A DNA stretch of 64,000 nt from contig CM054116.1 in assembly GCA_028673005.1 (NCBI GenBank), positions 75,838,572 to 75,902,571 on the forward strand, given 5' to 3'. This DNA is from Tanypteryx hageni. Lineage: Eukaryota > Arthropoda > Insecta > Odonata > Petaluridae. The first letter of the stretch is position 1, and the number at the start of each line of letters is the position of its first letter. This document shows, piece by piece, positions 1-13,042 of the stretch. The notes under the pieces were generated by a model. That model saw only the letters and a program-made list of their open reading frames with translations. It was not told the DNA's origin and made no database searches. Both the position numbers and the translations under genes were made by a program.

Positions 1-1148
1 AAATGTATTTCTCTGAAACGATAAATTTAAAATGATTGATTATATGGTTAATAAATTTATGTTGAATATATCAACCGATGAATTGAAATGTGTAAAAAAA
101 TGAAGAAAAATAGGAAAATGAAAATAAAATGAATGTCGATTGTGAAGGAGTATTTCTATTTTATAAAATTGGTATTTCGCCAAATTTGGAGTTTGTGATA
201 TGCATCGGCTTAGATAAAAGGTGGAACTTAGAACTAAATCTTTCAATTCTACGTTTATTGACAGACCGCAATAGAAAGTAAGATAGAAAGTGGGCGATAA
301 ATAATTTAATACCATAATCTTATATGGTTAAGTTTTGAAGGATTTATATACGCGGAAAACAGCAATTGAAGAAGGATTAATTTCTTTTCAAAGTCTATAA
401 TATTTTACATTCACGGAAGGCCGAGATTTAATATACCATAAGGATTTCGTCCGATATTGCAGATAATCGAAAGGGCGTAATATTTACTATCGTGAGACTC
501 TTGTTCGAGCTATTTTAATCGCATTTTCCGCAAAAAATGTGCTATCAGCTGCGGTTACTTTTACCTCAAGCGCCTGAATGTTCCAACGATTTATCCCATA
601 TGTCAACTTTCCATTTCCTTTCATGCACAAATTTCCGCAGATATTCATCCTATGCAACATTTGCGTTCAGTCTATCGAGGGAAATTCTCGTTAATTTTGA
701 TACTTTCATATGATTTATATAACTTGTGTTAGGTGAATAGTAGAGGTCTTTAATGTTCACGGAAGCCAGAGTCATGCTTCATTGATGCTTTTTAAAATAC
801 ATAAATGTCACTTAGTTTAGATGTTAAATTATGCACTGATATTTTTAAATATGTGCAAAATAAACTTGGAGATAACTAATGCATATTAAATTTTTCTGGT
901 CTGGTCAAATAGAAAACATCTTCGGAGCATGGTTTCCTCTTCACAAGAAAAACTTCAGAAAACATCAAATTAATTTCAGGTACTGTCCAATTTTATTTTC
1001 TGTTGTCTAAATTTTAGTGCTGCGAGGTTTTTATTTGCTAATGATGAACAATTCCCAATAATTTGGTCACCGGTGTATGAAACAGAATTATTTTCTATTA
1101 ACTTTCAAAAGTAATATTTCTGGTCATTGTAAAAATCTTCTGCGTTCA
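1..1148. other. AT-rich DNA, no gene seen
   Basis: Only short chance frames are present. The 91-codon minus-strand frame at 40-315 is a run of hydrophobic and aromatic codons typical of AT-rich DNA, and I recognise no family in it. I see no repeat with a partner elsewhere in the window. Confidence 0.6.
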
Positions 1149-1288
1149 AAAGTAAGCACTTGAATATAAAAAAATTGAAAAATTAAGTACTTATCGTAGG
1201 TATCTCTAATAGCCATAATAAGGCTCTTTGAGTTTCCTAAGATAAGTACTTAGTTTTTTACTTTTTTTATACTTGAGTGCTAATTCTT
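1149..1288. repeat. Foldback (inverted-repeat) element, about 53-bp arms
   Basis: The arm at 1149-1200 and the arm at 1236-1288 are reverse complements at roughly 80 percent identity; the best block is AAGTACTTATC near the inner ends. The spacer of about 35 bp contains AGCC-ATAATAA-GGCT, itself a small inverted repeat, so the whole unit could fold as one long hairpin. No clear target duplication is visible. It could be a MITE or a decayed foldback; there is no coding capacity. Confidence 0.6.
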
Positions 1289-2251
1289 GAGTTTTTTTCA
1301 GCCGAGTTCTTTAGTGAATCTTTTGCATTGTTTCGAGAAATTTCATCGATTTGCAAGTCATTGTTTGTTAGAGCTCAGAAAATTGTAGTGAACTATTTAT
1401 TTTTAAATTTTTATTCCAATATCTTGTTTTTATTTTGCGGTTATTTGATAATATCGTTGGTTATGTACCAAAAAAAATTTCAATACCAATAAGAATTTTT
1501 TGTGCATTGAGAACGTGTGCTATTCATAATTTGAGGCGATCCAAACAACGAAATTCCGTCACCGATAAAAAAACCTCTTTCTAGTCCACACGATGTCGAT
1601 AGGACCAAATGGGTAACTTTTAACCTTTGGAAACGCGCGGGAGAAGTATGTAATGCGATTCGACCGTTGTGATTAGGCTCTAAAGATTGCCCCTCTCTGC
1701 GTGGGAAGAACCGTGAGGAAGAAAAGGAAGGAGTTGGGAAGAGAAGGGTATGTAGGGGGAAGTTTCAGATAAGAAGAAGCAGAGAAGAAGACAGAGATGG
1801 CGAGTGGATGCAGTGTGCGAGAAAGAAAATGAAAGGTAATAGAGTCAACTCCTGCTTTACCAGATATTCTGGGATCGAGCGTTTTCCAATTATCCGATTA
1901 TTCAGCTTGATCGATATTCTTATTTGCATTTACCATTGTACACATAAATGGAAATAAATGTAGGTATTTGATAGTAAGAAAAACACTGAAAGAAAAGTAA
2001 GCAGTTCAATAACTCAAGTTTTTATAAAAATACTTCGTATTGTTAATTTAGTTTGATAATGGAATTCCCCGAAGTCTCGGCCTCGTTCATTAACTTCCAT
2101 TTATACTGTGCTTTGTATTAACTACTTTATTAGGTAATGGACGAGTAAATTCCGTACATATGAACCTACGTAATACTGTATTTAAAAAATTTAAGCCTGG
2201 AAAAATTTCCTATTATTTGATATCCGGTTAAACGGGAGTATATCGTAGCTT
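1289..2251. other. Non-coding DNA with a purine-rich block
   Basis: About 1685-1815 is strongly purine-biased on the plus strand (repeated GAAGAAG, GGAAGG and AGAGAAG words). The rest is AT-rich. I see no gene and no recognisable repeat family. Confidence 0.5.
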
Positions 2252-3663
2252 AAGTACTTCCCAAACTTTTACAGATCGCAGCACACTTTTAGCATCCCAA
2301 ACTTTTCGCGGCACACCAAATGTTTTTAAAATAATCAGCACCAATATTGCAAGAAACGACATTTATTTCGAACTGAAAGATAAATAGACTAAAATTTTTA
2401 AGAGCTGTCTTTCAAATCTTTTTGCATAATAATGCATAAATACCTTACCCAAATATGCACTCGTTTCATACTCAGTCTTCTTATACAGTCATATGCACGA
2501 AACGGACACACACAAAAGGAATAAAAATGTCTGATCCACGTATCCTCGACCACTTATAAAGGGACTTAGTTGCGATATAGCTTATATATCTCAACTATAA
2601 ACTACATTGAGTGAAATTGTCATAAAATATTTTAGGACATTTATTTTATTTAATTACGATGTGAAAATACAAAATTAAAGTTTAAAATATATAAAAGAAG
2701 TATTGTCTGTATAAAACTATGCAAATAATAATATTATGACAAAAATAAAAATTGTATGCATACCAATGCCAATACAATATAAAGTACAAGAAATACAATA
2801 ATCTTTCATATCAAGTAAATACTTTTAGTACCTCCGCATTTTAATGAGATACTTGAACTAGTTTGTTTGAACATAGTTTTTTATATCAGGGTCTATCTAT
2901 GCTCGAAAGCGCCACACGAAATTCATGATGGAGACTTTTTAAAGATGATCTCTTTAAATTCTTGATAGCGACCATCGAAGAGAAACTTTGTTCACACAAG
3001 TAGGTTGTGGCAAATGGTAAAATAATATTTTTAGATTTTTCTACGATTGATGGAAACTCCTTTTTCGCAACTAACCAGAACTGAGATAATGGAATATTAT
3101 TAAACTGAACTTCAAGGGTGCGATCATTTTTTAAGTCTAATAGCTCTTCCTTTTCTTTCATTAACAAATCAAATGCCAAATACTCTGTTAATGATGCAAA
3201 TGGATTTCGAACCCAATCGAACTCCTTCGTGTCAGTTAATTCAAAGTAATGATAAGGCTTTTCCTCAACCATGCATATGGGTTGCTCTACAAGTCCTAGT
3301 GGTTCTTTTTTAGGATTTGAGCTGCAACACCGATTAAACATTGCAAGTAAACCATTTTTCATTACGTCTTTCCGAATAAATATATCTCTTTGAAGCTCTC
3401 CTTTTCAGGAACAAGTGCTATACCATCTAGTTCGCTCTGATTTGGGCTTATTGATATAATTATAATTGTTTGAATAAAACTCATATAACAGATTTTTCGC
3501 CAAAATTAAAAAAAACAACATAGCTTCTTTAAAATTATGTAAGAATCCCGGGGTACCGTCGGCCTAACGGGACTTTTTCTGGTGTCCATCAATGTTTCGC
3601 GGCACACTTGCGGCCCTTTCGCGGCACACCACTTGGCCGCGGCACGCCGGTTGGGAAGCACTG
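2252..3663 (-). mobile_element. hAT-superfamily DNA transposon remnant (ZBED/Charlie-like)
   Basis: The right edge, read inward on the minus strand, is CAGTGCTTCCCAACCGGCGT, a start typical of hAT elements with ZBED-type transposases. The left edge, read on plus, is AAGTACTTCCCAAAC, the same terminus with a few changes. Both subterminal regions repeat the words GCGGCACACC or GCAGCACAC (around 2278-2320 and 3598-3630). The interior carries a minus-strand fragment of the transposase C-terminus at 2886-3362. At about 1.4 kb it is much shorter than an autonomous hAT, so most of the coding region is deleted. I could not find a convincing 8-bp target duplication, so the exact ends are approximate. 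Confidence 0.7.
2886..3362 (-). pseudogene. hAT transposase C-terminal fragment with dimerisation domain
   Basis: The frame encodes 158 residues that end in the hAT C-terminal dimerisation region. Residues 92-145 contain SQFWLVAKKEFPS, then LPFATTYLCEQSFSSM, then AIKNLKRSSL. This block is characteristic of ZBED5/SCAND3/FAM200-like and Charlie-type hAT proteins, where it mediates transposase dimerisation in the nucleus. The zinc finger and the RNase H-like catalytic core are missing. Upstream on the same strand (about 3365-3440) further codons look related but sit in another frame, so at least one frameshift separates them. The ATG at 3362 is therefore an arbitrary internal methionine, not a real start. 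I regard it as a dead remnant inside the element at 2252-3663. Confidence 0.8.
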
Positions 3664-4361
3664 TCTTAAAAAACATGATTCGGAGAGAGAGAGAGGGAGG
3701 AGAACCAGAGTGATGAAAGGGATGAAAAGGATAATTGAAAGAAGTTGGAAGCGGAGGATTGGGAAAGAGGAAGCGAGGAAGGAGAGAGGATGAGATGAGA
3801 AGGGCGAGTGGGATCGTAGAGGCGGTGCTTTCTCGAGGGCGATGACGGGCGTTTGTTGCGACCGAAAGTCGTGCCTTTATGAAAAAAATTCCTCCGCTCG
3901 TTTTTTCACCTCCTCCTCTTTCCCTCTAGCATCCTCCCTCTCCCCTCTTATCTCCCTCCCTCTCGCACACCCTTCCCTTCATTTTTTCCACATCCTCATC
4001 CTTTCTCCCAACATTTCATTTTCCCCTCTCCTTTCGATCTCTAACCGCGCTGGAGAACAGCATGCGGTCTTCCATGACATACATACCGCTCGTATCCTCG
4101 TAACTTCTTTTTCACCCGCCCGCCTTTTCCAACGCAGCCTATCTCCCTCTCTCGACTCTCCCTTCCTTCTTTTCCTCCCTCCCTTCCTCTTGTTTTTCTC
4201 TATTCCAACTTCTTCATCCCCTTTTGTGCTTTCCATCGAATCCTATTATGCGTTCCAAATAGATCATTCTCATTCTTCTACAAATGCGTCTCCAACTAAG
4301 CTAAAAGGAGGAATAGTTTGCCTTTGATGTCACCCTTACGCAGCGTTACGTATATCTTCTC
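3664..4361. other. Purine-rich then pyrimidine-rich blocks
   Basis: About 3680-3800 is purine-rich (GAGAGAGAGAGGGAGGAG-type words) and about 3887-4235 is strongly pyrimidine-rich on the same strand. The 161-codon plus frame at 3842-4327 and the 85-codon minus frame inside it arise from this skew. They translate to Ser/Leu/Pro-rich or Arg/Glu/Gly-rich strings without a domain, so I do not call a gene. Confidence 0.5.
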
Positions 4362-4450
4362 AGACGAGCTCGCTTGGACTCAGGGTTAGCAGTTCAGGTT
4401 TCTTCGCGGGCATCGATTCGTGGGTTCGATTCCCGACTGTCGTGTTGGTA
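4362..4450 (+). repeat. tRNA-like sequence with Pol III B-box, possible SINE head
   Basis: The word GGTTCGATTCC, an exact match to the usual B-box/T-loop consensus, lies at about 4434-4444 and is framed by GTGG and CCGAC, which can pair only partly as a T-stem. About 40 bp upstream GGGTTAGCAGTTCAGG resembles a weak A-box. The segment does not fold as a full cloverleaf, so it is not an intact tRNA gene; a decayed tRNA-derived SINE is the simplest reading. No second copy was found in the window. Confidence 0.35.
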
Positions 4451-6579
4451 AGCGACGATGGGAAGATAAAATAAGTTATTCTGCCTATAATCTAAGCACT
4501 GCCATTTTCTTCATGCGATGCGCCTAATTTTACTTAAAATGAATGAGCTGAATAACTTGGATGACTCTTAAGTACCTATCTAAGAAATAGAAACACGATG
4601 AGTTGAGGAATAAACGGCAGAACAAGGAGAAATCGTAATAATTCAGAGATTGGTTAATGCATTCAGTAGCCAGTATAACATCAAGATCTGATTAACCACT
4701 ACAGTTACCTCTCGTAGAGCAGTGTCCTTTTTTTGCAGTAATACTTAGTCAAATCGGTTCCCGCGTATAATTTCCGTCTCAAAGCTATCTGTTCTATCGA
4801 TTTCTGTATAAATCTAGCCGTACAACTTTCCACGGGAATTTTTATTCAGGCGATTACTCATTTTAGAAATTAATATGAAAGTATGCAGATTTTCGAGTGT
4901 TTCGAAAATACTCAAACCGAGTATACAATCTCTTCGCCGTGTCTCCGATTGATAAATGTTCGAATTGGAATGATAATTTATGAGCAATCAAGAAAGGGAT
5001 ACAGAATACCTTGCTTTCTCTGGATTGGGCCACCAAATATGTGCATTTTCCATCTTTCCTCTTATCCTATCTCCTACTAATCTCATGCTTTTTCCTTTAA
5101 CCAATAAACTTATCACATCTTCCTTCCGCCTCTCTCCCTTCCTTCAACCCACACTCTTATAATCAACTATCTTTCTCTATCATTTCCATCACCCTTCTGT
5201 CTCTCTCTAGAATATTGTTCTTTTTGCGTATCGCTTTGAATTCTGCCGTGATAAATATCCGTCTATCTATTTCACGTCTCGTATTTTCTATTCCATCATT
5301 TTTGTGCCGATTCCATCCCATCTCTATTTTTTTCATGCATCCTGAGCTAGAGAACGAAGCGCCGATGTCTTCATCTAACCTACATGATGAATCACACATA
5401 TAATATGTTCCTTAAGGATCGAGGGAATCAAAATAACCAATAATTAATTTAAGTTGAGGCAAATTTTCCAGCACTTCATTCGTCATTCATTGCAGATTAA
5501 ATCCTTCCGATTCCTTTACTTTTATTCTGCGTACCTCATATAAACACTCTCGCCTATCGTCAGCGAGTATTTTAAATTGACCTCGTCACCGCAGCTAACC
5601 TTAAGGCGATTACAATGTACAAAGAATAATTTCATACGTTCCATCGTAATCATCTTCCGCCATTCATTTTTTTAAGACGTCAGCTAAGTCGCCTGTTTTT
5701 TGCAAGGTAGCCGATGATTAGGGCGATTGCTTTCCCAGGAGATGGTCTTGGGATTTAATGCCAACAAATGACAATAATGCCTGTTAAGCCTTTTAAAAAT
5801 AACAAGGGTTCATCAAGCTGTCAGGTTGATGAGGTTTGATTAGACATTCATTAGACTTGAATTCTGCATGTTCAACAACAAAATTGTCCCTCCTTTCAAA
5901 GTATCTCCCTAGGTTATGTCAACCTTAGTTTTTTTCGCTGCACACCGTAATATTGAATCTTTGCTGTTAGTAACTAAGAATATAGACATACTGAAGCTAA
6001 TATTAAATGAGGGAGTATCTATAAACGTTATTGGTGCATTTTACTGTCAACCGTCGACCAAATTAGAATGAGTGTTACAGGTGTTTAAATCTATAAAATA
6101 CTATCGAAATAGTACGAAAGGTTCGAAGTGAAGGTATTACGGCCTTACTTATTGAGTTACACGTAGTTGTATTTTTATCACTTTCGTCCCAATAATTTTT
6201 AATTCTCGTTTTTCTGTTTATTTCTTCGGGAAATTACGTTATTACTCTGTAATATATTTTCACATCGTTCGCCATTTTTATCAAGCTGAATTTAAAGATT
6301 GAAGAGGTAACCAGGAGGTTCGTGTGCTCGGAAATTTTTATTTTTACGCTTTTCCTTATTCTTGTTACCTTTTTATTGAAATGTACGATGTTAAAATTTA
6401 AATTGTTGTTTAAGTTATTTGTATATATGTTATTGACCGTTAGAAGTAGTAGACGGTTGGGATTCCTGCAAATTCAATTAAATGCGATGAAAAGGTATTC
6501 GAATGCAATTTTTGCTATACGATGTACAGGAAACTGGCTGTATTTAATCTTCAAGAACAAGCATTTAGAAAATACTGAT
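4451..6579. other. AT-rich DNA, no gene seen
   Basis: The stretch has only short frames of low-complexity composition (for example around 4883-5403, pyrimidine-rich). I see no family signature and no internal repeat. Confidence 0.5.
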
Positions 6580-6643
6580 CTATATACTATATATATATAC
6601 TATACTATATTATACTATACTGTACTATACTATATATGTACTA
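6580..6643. repeat. Degenerate TATAC/TA microsatellite
   Basis: The tract is made of TATAC and TA units with occasional substitutions. It ends where the inverted repeat at 6644 begins. Confidence 0.8.
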
Positions 6644-6777
6644 TCTCCAATAGCCATAAAAAGATTGTAAAAAACCAGATGGCATTTCGGCTACCAAGAA
6701 ATATATTCTGAAGACGGCTGTTTTCTAGCCGAAATGCACATCTTGTTTTTACAACCTTGTTGTGGCTATCGAATATA
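6644..6777. repeat. Imperfect inverted repeat around a hammerhead-like core
   Basis: The left arm (6644-6692) runs from CTCCAATAGCCATAAAAAG through GATTGTAAAAAACCAGATG to GGCATTTCGGCT. The right arm (6727-6777) starts AGCCGAAATGC and passes through TTTTTACAACC and GTGGCTAT. It is the reverse complement of the left arm with several changes and small gaps. Between and overlapping them is the CTGAAGA-stem-GAAA motif listed separately. The layout resembles the short terminal repeats of Penelope-like elements, but no reverse transcriptase is nearby, so the family assignment is inference. Confidence 0.55.
6708..6734 (+). ncRNA. Hammerhead-like ribozyme core motif (candidate)
   Basis: CTGAAGA (6708-6714) matches the CUGANGA box. 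One base (C) follows, then GGCT / AGCC forms a perfect 4-bp stem around a 7-nt loop, then GAAA at 6731-6734. A hammerhead catalytic core is CUGANGA, stem II, GAAA. The extra base before the stem is atypical, though it could pair with the G of GAAA. I did not resolve helices I and III or a cleavage site, so activity is not claimed. Confidence 0.3.
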
Positions 6778-9700
6778 CCTGAGACAAGTATTTTTTAAAT
6801 GCTTGTTCTTGAATTTTTGTCAGCCATAAGACGTGCTTGATATTTCCTGTTGAATGCATTTAACCTGTTAGAAATGTACTTGGTCGCATTAAAATCCCAA
6901 TGGTACTCTGAGATTCAATTCAAATAAGAGAGTTGAAAAGAGTTTATAAATTTTCCGTTTTGACAAATATTACATCCGAATCACTCATTACTGAAATAGA
7001 ATGTTGCCTGTTTTTTTTAATACTATTAAAATTCACATATGAAAAGTTAAAAAAAAATACCATCGAAGCAAGTGGAACATCCAAATTTCTCATCTATTTC
7101 TTCATCCTCAAACCCTTCCATTCCAACTGTCCTCCACTTATGGACCCCAGACAGCCTTCTTCCGTTATAATCCCCGCCATGTTTATCTTCCTCTTTCTCT
7201 CCCTTACACCCGTCCACTCCCTCCCTCCCGTTCCTTACACATCATCTCCTTGATAAAATCCCAGCCATTACCACCCTCCTTCCAACCAGACGTTCATCTT
7301 AACCTCTTCATCGCCCAACACCTCCGTAACTTCTCTCCGAGCATTGCCCACCCATTTCCTCCCCTTTTCTTCTCCCCCTCCACCTCCTAACAACATCCTA
7401 CGCCGACTCCTTTTTCCGCGATGTCCTTAGTGCTCGCCACAGCTTAACCTAAGAATCCCCATTCCATATTAAAATAGCCGCATATCTACCTCCACACCCT
7501 TGGCCAAACTCCCCCTCTACCCTCCTCCGTTGCACATACATTCGTACCAACACACCGGCCCATCAATCTCTCCTCTCACTCCCCATACTTAATCCGTCTT
7601 GGGCATCTTTTAAGGGTAATCCTTCATCCACCTTATTATTCTGTCTCCATACTCCTCCCCTTCCCCATCCTCCTCCTCCTCCTCTTATCCTCCTCCTCAT
7701 CCTATCCTCCTTCCTCTCTTCACGGACCATGTGATCTTTTTCTTACGATTTCTCATCTTCGTCATCAATTTCATCCACTCGGCCTTCGTCGCCACTTTAG
7801 CCGTCTTATTTTCTCGGAGTCGAATGAGAGAAAAAAAGAAGAAATGTCGAGGCCTTCGCGGTATAACTGCCTTTGTTTTTTTAATGGGATGGATTTTTTT
7901 CTGCGCGTGGTGTTGCATTGGTCATTTTAATCCCCTTTGGCCCTGTTTTTTTTTCGTCTCGCCCGCTCCATCGGCTGATTTAGGGTTACAATGCGCCATT
8001 AGTTTTTCGGCCCTGACTCGGCTCCGAGACTTCAGATTCTCGGTCCGAGAGGCTGAAGTGTTATTTATAAGCGATTGCTAGTCCGCGTTCTTTTTTTCGA
8101 GGTGCGAGGTTATATTTTGGCGGATCTGTACTCGTTTCTCGGAATTTTTTGCGTAAATTTATCTTTATCATAAATTTCATGCGCATCACGTTTTTTCTAT
8201 GAGATTTTGAAGCAAAATTTGTTTATTTTTCGCCGTTTGCAATTCTTACAAGCTGAAACAAGGCTAAATATCAAATTTATCTTGCGCTTATAATTAATTC
8301 TATCTTATAAAATAATTATCTCTACTTATAGAGGAAGATTCAGCCATGAAATGACTCTATAAATATCATTTGCCCGAATTACAAATAAAGTTTTCCATTT
8401 CTGTGAGTAAATTAATCTTGCATGTGTCTTCGGGGTGTGTAAATTTGCATAAAAACACAATTCTAATTATTTCATAGTAATCGATTAAATATTTTCTTAA
8501 CTACTTGATTGTCCCTTTTAAATATATTATACGTTAGATACGCAGGAATTCATTGGTTAACATTGAAATGTATTTTACATAAAAATACATAGCGATTTTT
8601 TTCTTTTTTTAAGTATAGAATGCGAGACGAGAACAAAAAAGTCACAATTTTTCTCGATAATTTCTACCCTCGTGCAATCCCAGCTCCGCGGCGAGCAAAA
8701 TTTCACATCGTAAAGGAATAAGTTTGCAGACGCACTCGTGATCTTGAGTGGATTTGCGGCGATCGGAGAAGAATAAGAAGGAATAGGAATCACTTCGAAA
8801 CTCTTAGCGTTTATCCACCATGGAAGTCATCTCTTTCCTCTATCTGCCAACCCCATTTTTTCCTATATTTCTCTCTCCTCTTCTCTCTCTCTCTCTCTCT
8901 CCCCCGTCAAGGAATGGTTAATGAGGGAGTAAAACTGGCGTAAACGTGGTGGTGCTACAGCATGCGTGGATTCTCGTGTGCGAGCACCGTGAAACGTCGA
9001 CATTCATCGCGGTGCGTTCGCAGCTTCGTCTTTTTATCTCCCTCCCTCTCTCTCTCCCGTCTCTTTTTCTCTCCGTCTCTATCTCCATATCTCTCTCTCC
9101 CTCGAGGGACATGAAGTCATCCAGATTTGCAGCCTCCCTCATTAATTGGCTTCACTTCTTACGTGTAAGGAATTTCTTTTTATTCCTCCTGTCTTTCCTC
9201 ACCCCTCGCTACCACTCTCAATTTCACGATCCTCTTCCATTCTCCCGGATACGTCATCGCCACCAGTTTATTTCAGTGCTACATTTTTGTCCTCATTTTG
9301 ATCAAGCATCCTCCGTCTGCTCCTTGAGGGATGAAAGAAGATATGGAGATTGATGGAGGAGAAAGGGAATAAGGGGGAGAGAGAGAGGTGAATCACACAG
9401 TTCCTGGTGTTTTTCACATTCTCTACGTATCAAACATAAATATGGCGTTATTTCTTGTTTACCTTTTCGTTTTTTCGAGTGCATATTTTTTTCGATCAAC
9501 CTTGAAACGCGGAACATGGAGCTAACATCTTATCCACCTTGGTTGGGAGCGGAAAGAATCTTAATTGCCTTCTGCTTTCGTTTTTATTCCCACTTTAAAG
9601 TTACGCGATATGTGAATAATTCGTTCTAACGCACCAGAAAGTGCGGCAAAGGATGGAAAGCTGTAAGTAATTTTGATCCGTAGGTGTCGTATTGGCCATC

Positions 9701-12700
9701 TATATTTTTTGTTCTTGGAAACAATTTTACGCTACATTTAGTCGGATGGTGTGGAGAATTTTGGACAATATCAGAAGGAATCTCGTACATTTCATTGAAA
9801 TGTGCAAAAATGCGTTAATATTTGTCATAGTGTTTGTATTCGCGCTAAGTCTATTAATTGTTTATAGTTATTACTAGAGGTCAAATCATCACAGTCTGCC
9901 GCTTAAACGTAATATGCTCCGTTAGTTCGATTCATACCTGAAATTTTTAAGTGCGAGCCATATTACACTAATTCATCCGATAATTTCAAATTGGGAAATT
10001 ATCCTTCATCCATCCTTCAATTGGCCATATTTTTGGGCGGAAGGTGGTGTCTATAACAAATTAGCCTTAACAATGCACACCTGAAGGCTGGGCTCTCTTA
10101 TCGTGATCCCAAGCATTCATGAGGGAAACAAGGCTCTACATATATCACATTTTTCTCTTATCGGTCTCGCGTACTTAATCTGCATGGCATTGCTTTGTGA
10201 TATAGGTAGGATAGTCTTAAAAATCTCTTTTAGCTAATACTTATTTAAAGGCTCAGGTCGTTCAACCAGTCGAGTTTCTCTAAATATTCCTTATTTAGGA
10301 CCTTTAATAGTAGAATAACGGGATGATTTTGTCATATAATTATTTTATAAATCTTTGAGCTGGATTTTAAATACAGTATGTGATACCTTTCATACGAACT
10401 CTACATACTTAACGCGTGACCATCAGTGATAAGAAGTATTTTATGCTTTTTTTCAGTAGTTTCGTACTACTTTCCTTACGAGGACAATTTCGCCGATGGC
10501 ATCTACAATTATCAAATTAAATAAAACGAATACTTGGTACATCATGATAGAACGTGATCTATGACGACGCGTAGCTATGCAATTGATATGAATATCCCGC
10601 TGCTTTTATGTGAAATCTATCGACTTGTTCTTGCATTTCCGGGAGTTTATAATGGAGATTTTTTATTGTTAGCACCTGATTGTCATTCTTTGAACTCGCC
10701 GAAATCGATTTGAAATCCTTCTAAAGGTATTTCTTATCGTCCCGATCATTTATCTTTGTGTGCACGACTCTGTCATCCTCGGTGAATCAACGGACAGTAA
10801 AGAATGTATTATATTAAATGCATTATCAGATAGGGGAGGCGGATTACAATGAGTCTGTTCTCATCTAGTCGATCACTACAGGTTTTCTTTATTCGATGGA
10901 AAATATCTAATCCCATTAAATAACCGCTATGTTAATACTGATTTTTTTATCTTGACTCGTGATTGATTTACGATAATACGCTTTTAGAACTGATTCTATA
11001 AATCTATAAAATGGGCATGAAATAGTACATTTTTCTCCCTGCACCGCTTAATAAAAAGTCCAATCTAAGATTCATATGATTTATTCTTCCTGAACTACCG
11101 CTGGAATTCGCTTAACAGATAACAGCTATCGAAAAGGAACATTATCGAGATAAATATAATACGAATACCTTAAATGATTACAATGTTAGCGAGGTCCTAT
11201 AAGGATTAAAGGTCCTTTTTGACGACTTTTTAGGCGAGTTTATGATGCACTAACTTCCAGTCTTTGCTTGAGGTGATCGTTAGGAAAAATATTTTCATTC
11301 CTAATGTTATGATGCATTTTTTAACGTATATTGTAGCTTTTTTGAAATGCATTCAAAATAGTTAAATGATTAGTTTAAATTGCGGAAGCAAAAAAATATT
11401 TTTTCATGTAGTCGATTTTTAGTTGGTTTCTAATCTAGATAATTGTGGGCATTCTAAATAAATTAATTTTGTAAAAATTGGAGACGGGAATTTTTACTTA
11501 TGATATACAGCTTACAGAAAGCGAATTAGAGTGAGTCTAATCACTTTCTCTCTAAAACAGAAAAAAAAAACATTCTTATTTGAGATAAATTTCTATTTCA
11601 TTTTCATTGGGGATAAATTCAGTCATTTTATCGCTAGGCAAGAGCGTCTGCTGAATGACTTTATTCACAACTCATAAATTAGATTTCGTGAATGTACTTC
11701 TTGAAGTTAAACAACATTTTAAAAATGTTTTTAAAAGACCGAATTTTATTTTGTTTACAGGCTAGTTCCGCAATAGGTACTTTATTCGCCGAGGTTATAA
11801 TCTCACCGGAGGGATCCGGGTAACATCAGTTATGCGCACCCAACTATTAGTCGAATTTCGGCGGTCGAAAATGATTTAAGACCTATCTGCCCGTGAAATA
11901 GTCAACAAATAATTAATTTATCGCTTATTCTTCGATCGCTTCCTCTTCCTGCCCCTCTCCGCTGCCTCGCTCTTCTGCTTCATCCGCCATTCATTTCCCC
12001 TTCCTCCTCCGCATCTCTTCCAACCCTACCTCACGTCACTTGCCCATGTTCGCGCCCGCCCACACTTTATCCACGTCCTCATCTGCATGGAAAATCTCGC
12101 TCCATCATGCACCGAGGGCGCTTTCCTCCTCCATTATCCCGGTCGACCCTACCGCGTGATTACACGCCGTGGCGTCCTTCCTCATTTTCTTTCCGACTCC
12201 TGACTCTTCCATCTCCTTCTCCCTCCTTCCTTCCTCCTCCGTCCTCTCATTCTCACCATCTCCCGCTCTCTTGCCTCGTCTCGCATTCCTATTAGGTTTT
12301 TAGCCGCTCTACGCCGTAGGTGCGAATCGCCGCGCGTTGAAATCTCCATGGAAGCGAGGTTCTTAAAATTAAAAAAACAAAGCGAAGCCGGATCGATTTG
12401 TATAGAATTTTCCCCGTCAAATATCCCTTCGATCACGATCGTCTTCGTAAGAGTACCCACTCCTTTCTCGGATCGCATTGGGCGGTGAAGTCGGCTCGTT
12501 TTTTTTGCCTTTTACGCCAGTTTTTGCGTTCCCGCCAACTGAATGCTAAGAGGCACGGTTCTCGTCGTCGTCGATGCCCTCCATGTTATCGGTTTATAAA
12601 AGATTGAGCCTCAAATCGCGTCGGTTTTTTTCCTCTCACTTCTGGAAATCCGCTGATTACTATCGTTTCGACAGAACTGGATGGGTTCATCAGCCAATAA

Positions 12701-13042
12701 CTGCTGGATGAGATGGGTGATCGGTAAGACTTCGCAGTTTCTACCGCGAGTGGTTGCTATCCTACCATTCGATCATTCGGGTTTTTTTTTTGTCGGCGTA
12801 GACAACGCTATTTCGCCGCTTCGGTTTTTGTTGCGAAACTCAAGGAAGCAAGCCAAGAAATCTTATCTGCAGCAAGTTAGCGGATTTCCAATTCTCTTCA
12901 GGGACCTAGGATTATAAACACGTACACGCTGATTTGTGGCCAATTTAACAGCCTGACAGGTCTAGCGGAGGTGGTCAAGCACGGTCTCTACGTAACCTAA
13001 AAAACACCGTAAATTTAACCGGAGTTACTGTTCTATCTAAGG
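6778..13042. other. Long non-coding stretch with CT-rich blocks and a CT microsatellite
   Basis: No gene is recognised. About 7075-7735 is a long, pyrimidine-dominated but non-periodic block on the plus strand. A CT dinucleotide tract lies at 8880-8901, with more CT-rich DNA to about 9095. Another pyrimidine block is at about 11935-12285. The frames at 7731-8081, 8946-9353, 12182-12478 and 12681-12917 mostly reflect these biased blocks and show no domain I know. The remainder, including 9880-11930, is plain AT-rich sequence. Confidence 0.5.

Noticed and set aside
3842..4327. 161-codon plus-strand frame
   Set aside because: It lies in a pyrimidine-rich block; the product is a Ser/Leu/Pro string with no domain, and an equally long minus frame overlaps it.
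4362..4450. Intact tRNA gene
   Set aside because: Only the B-box is good; acceptor, D and anticodon arms do not pair.
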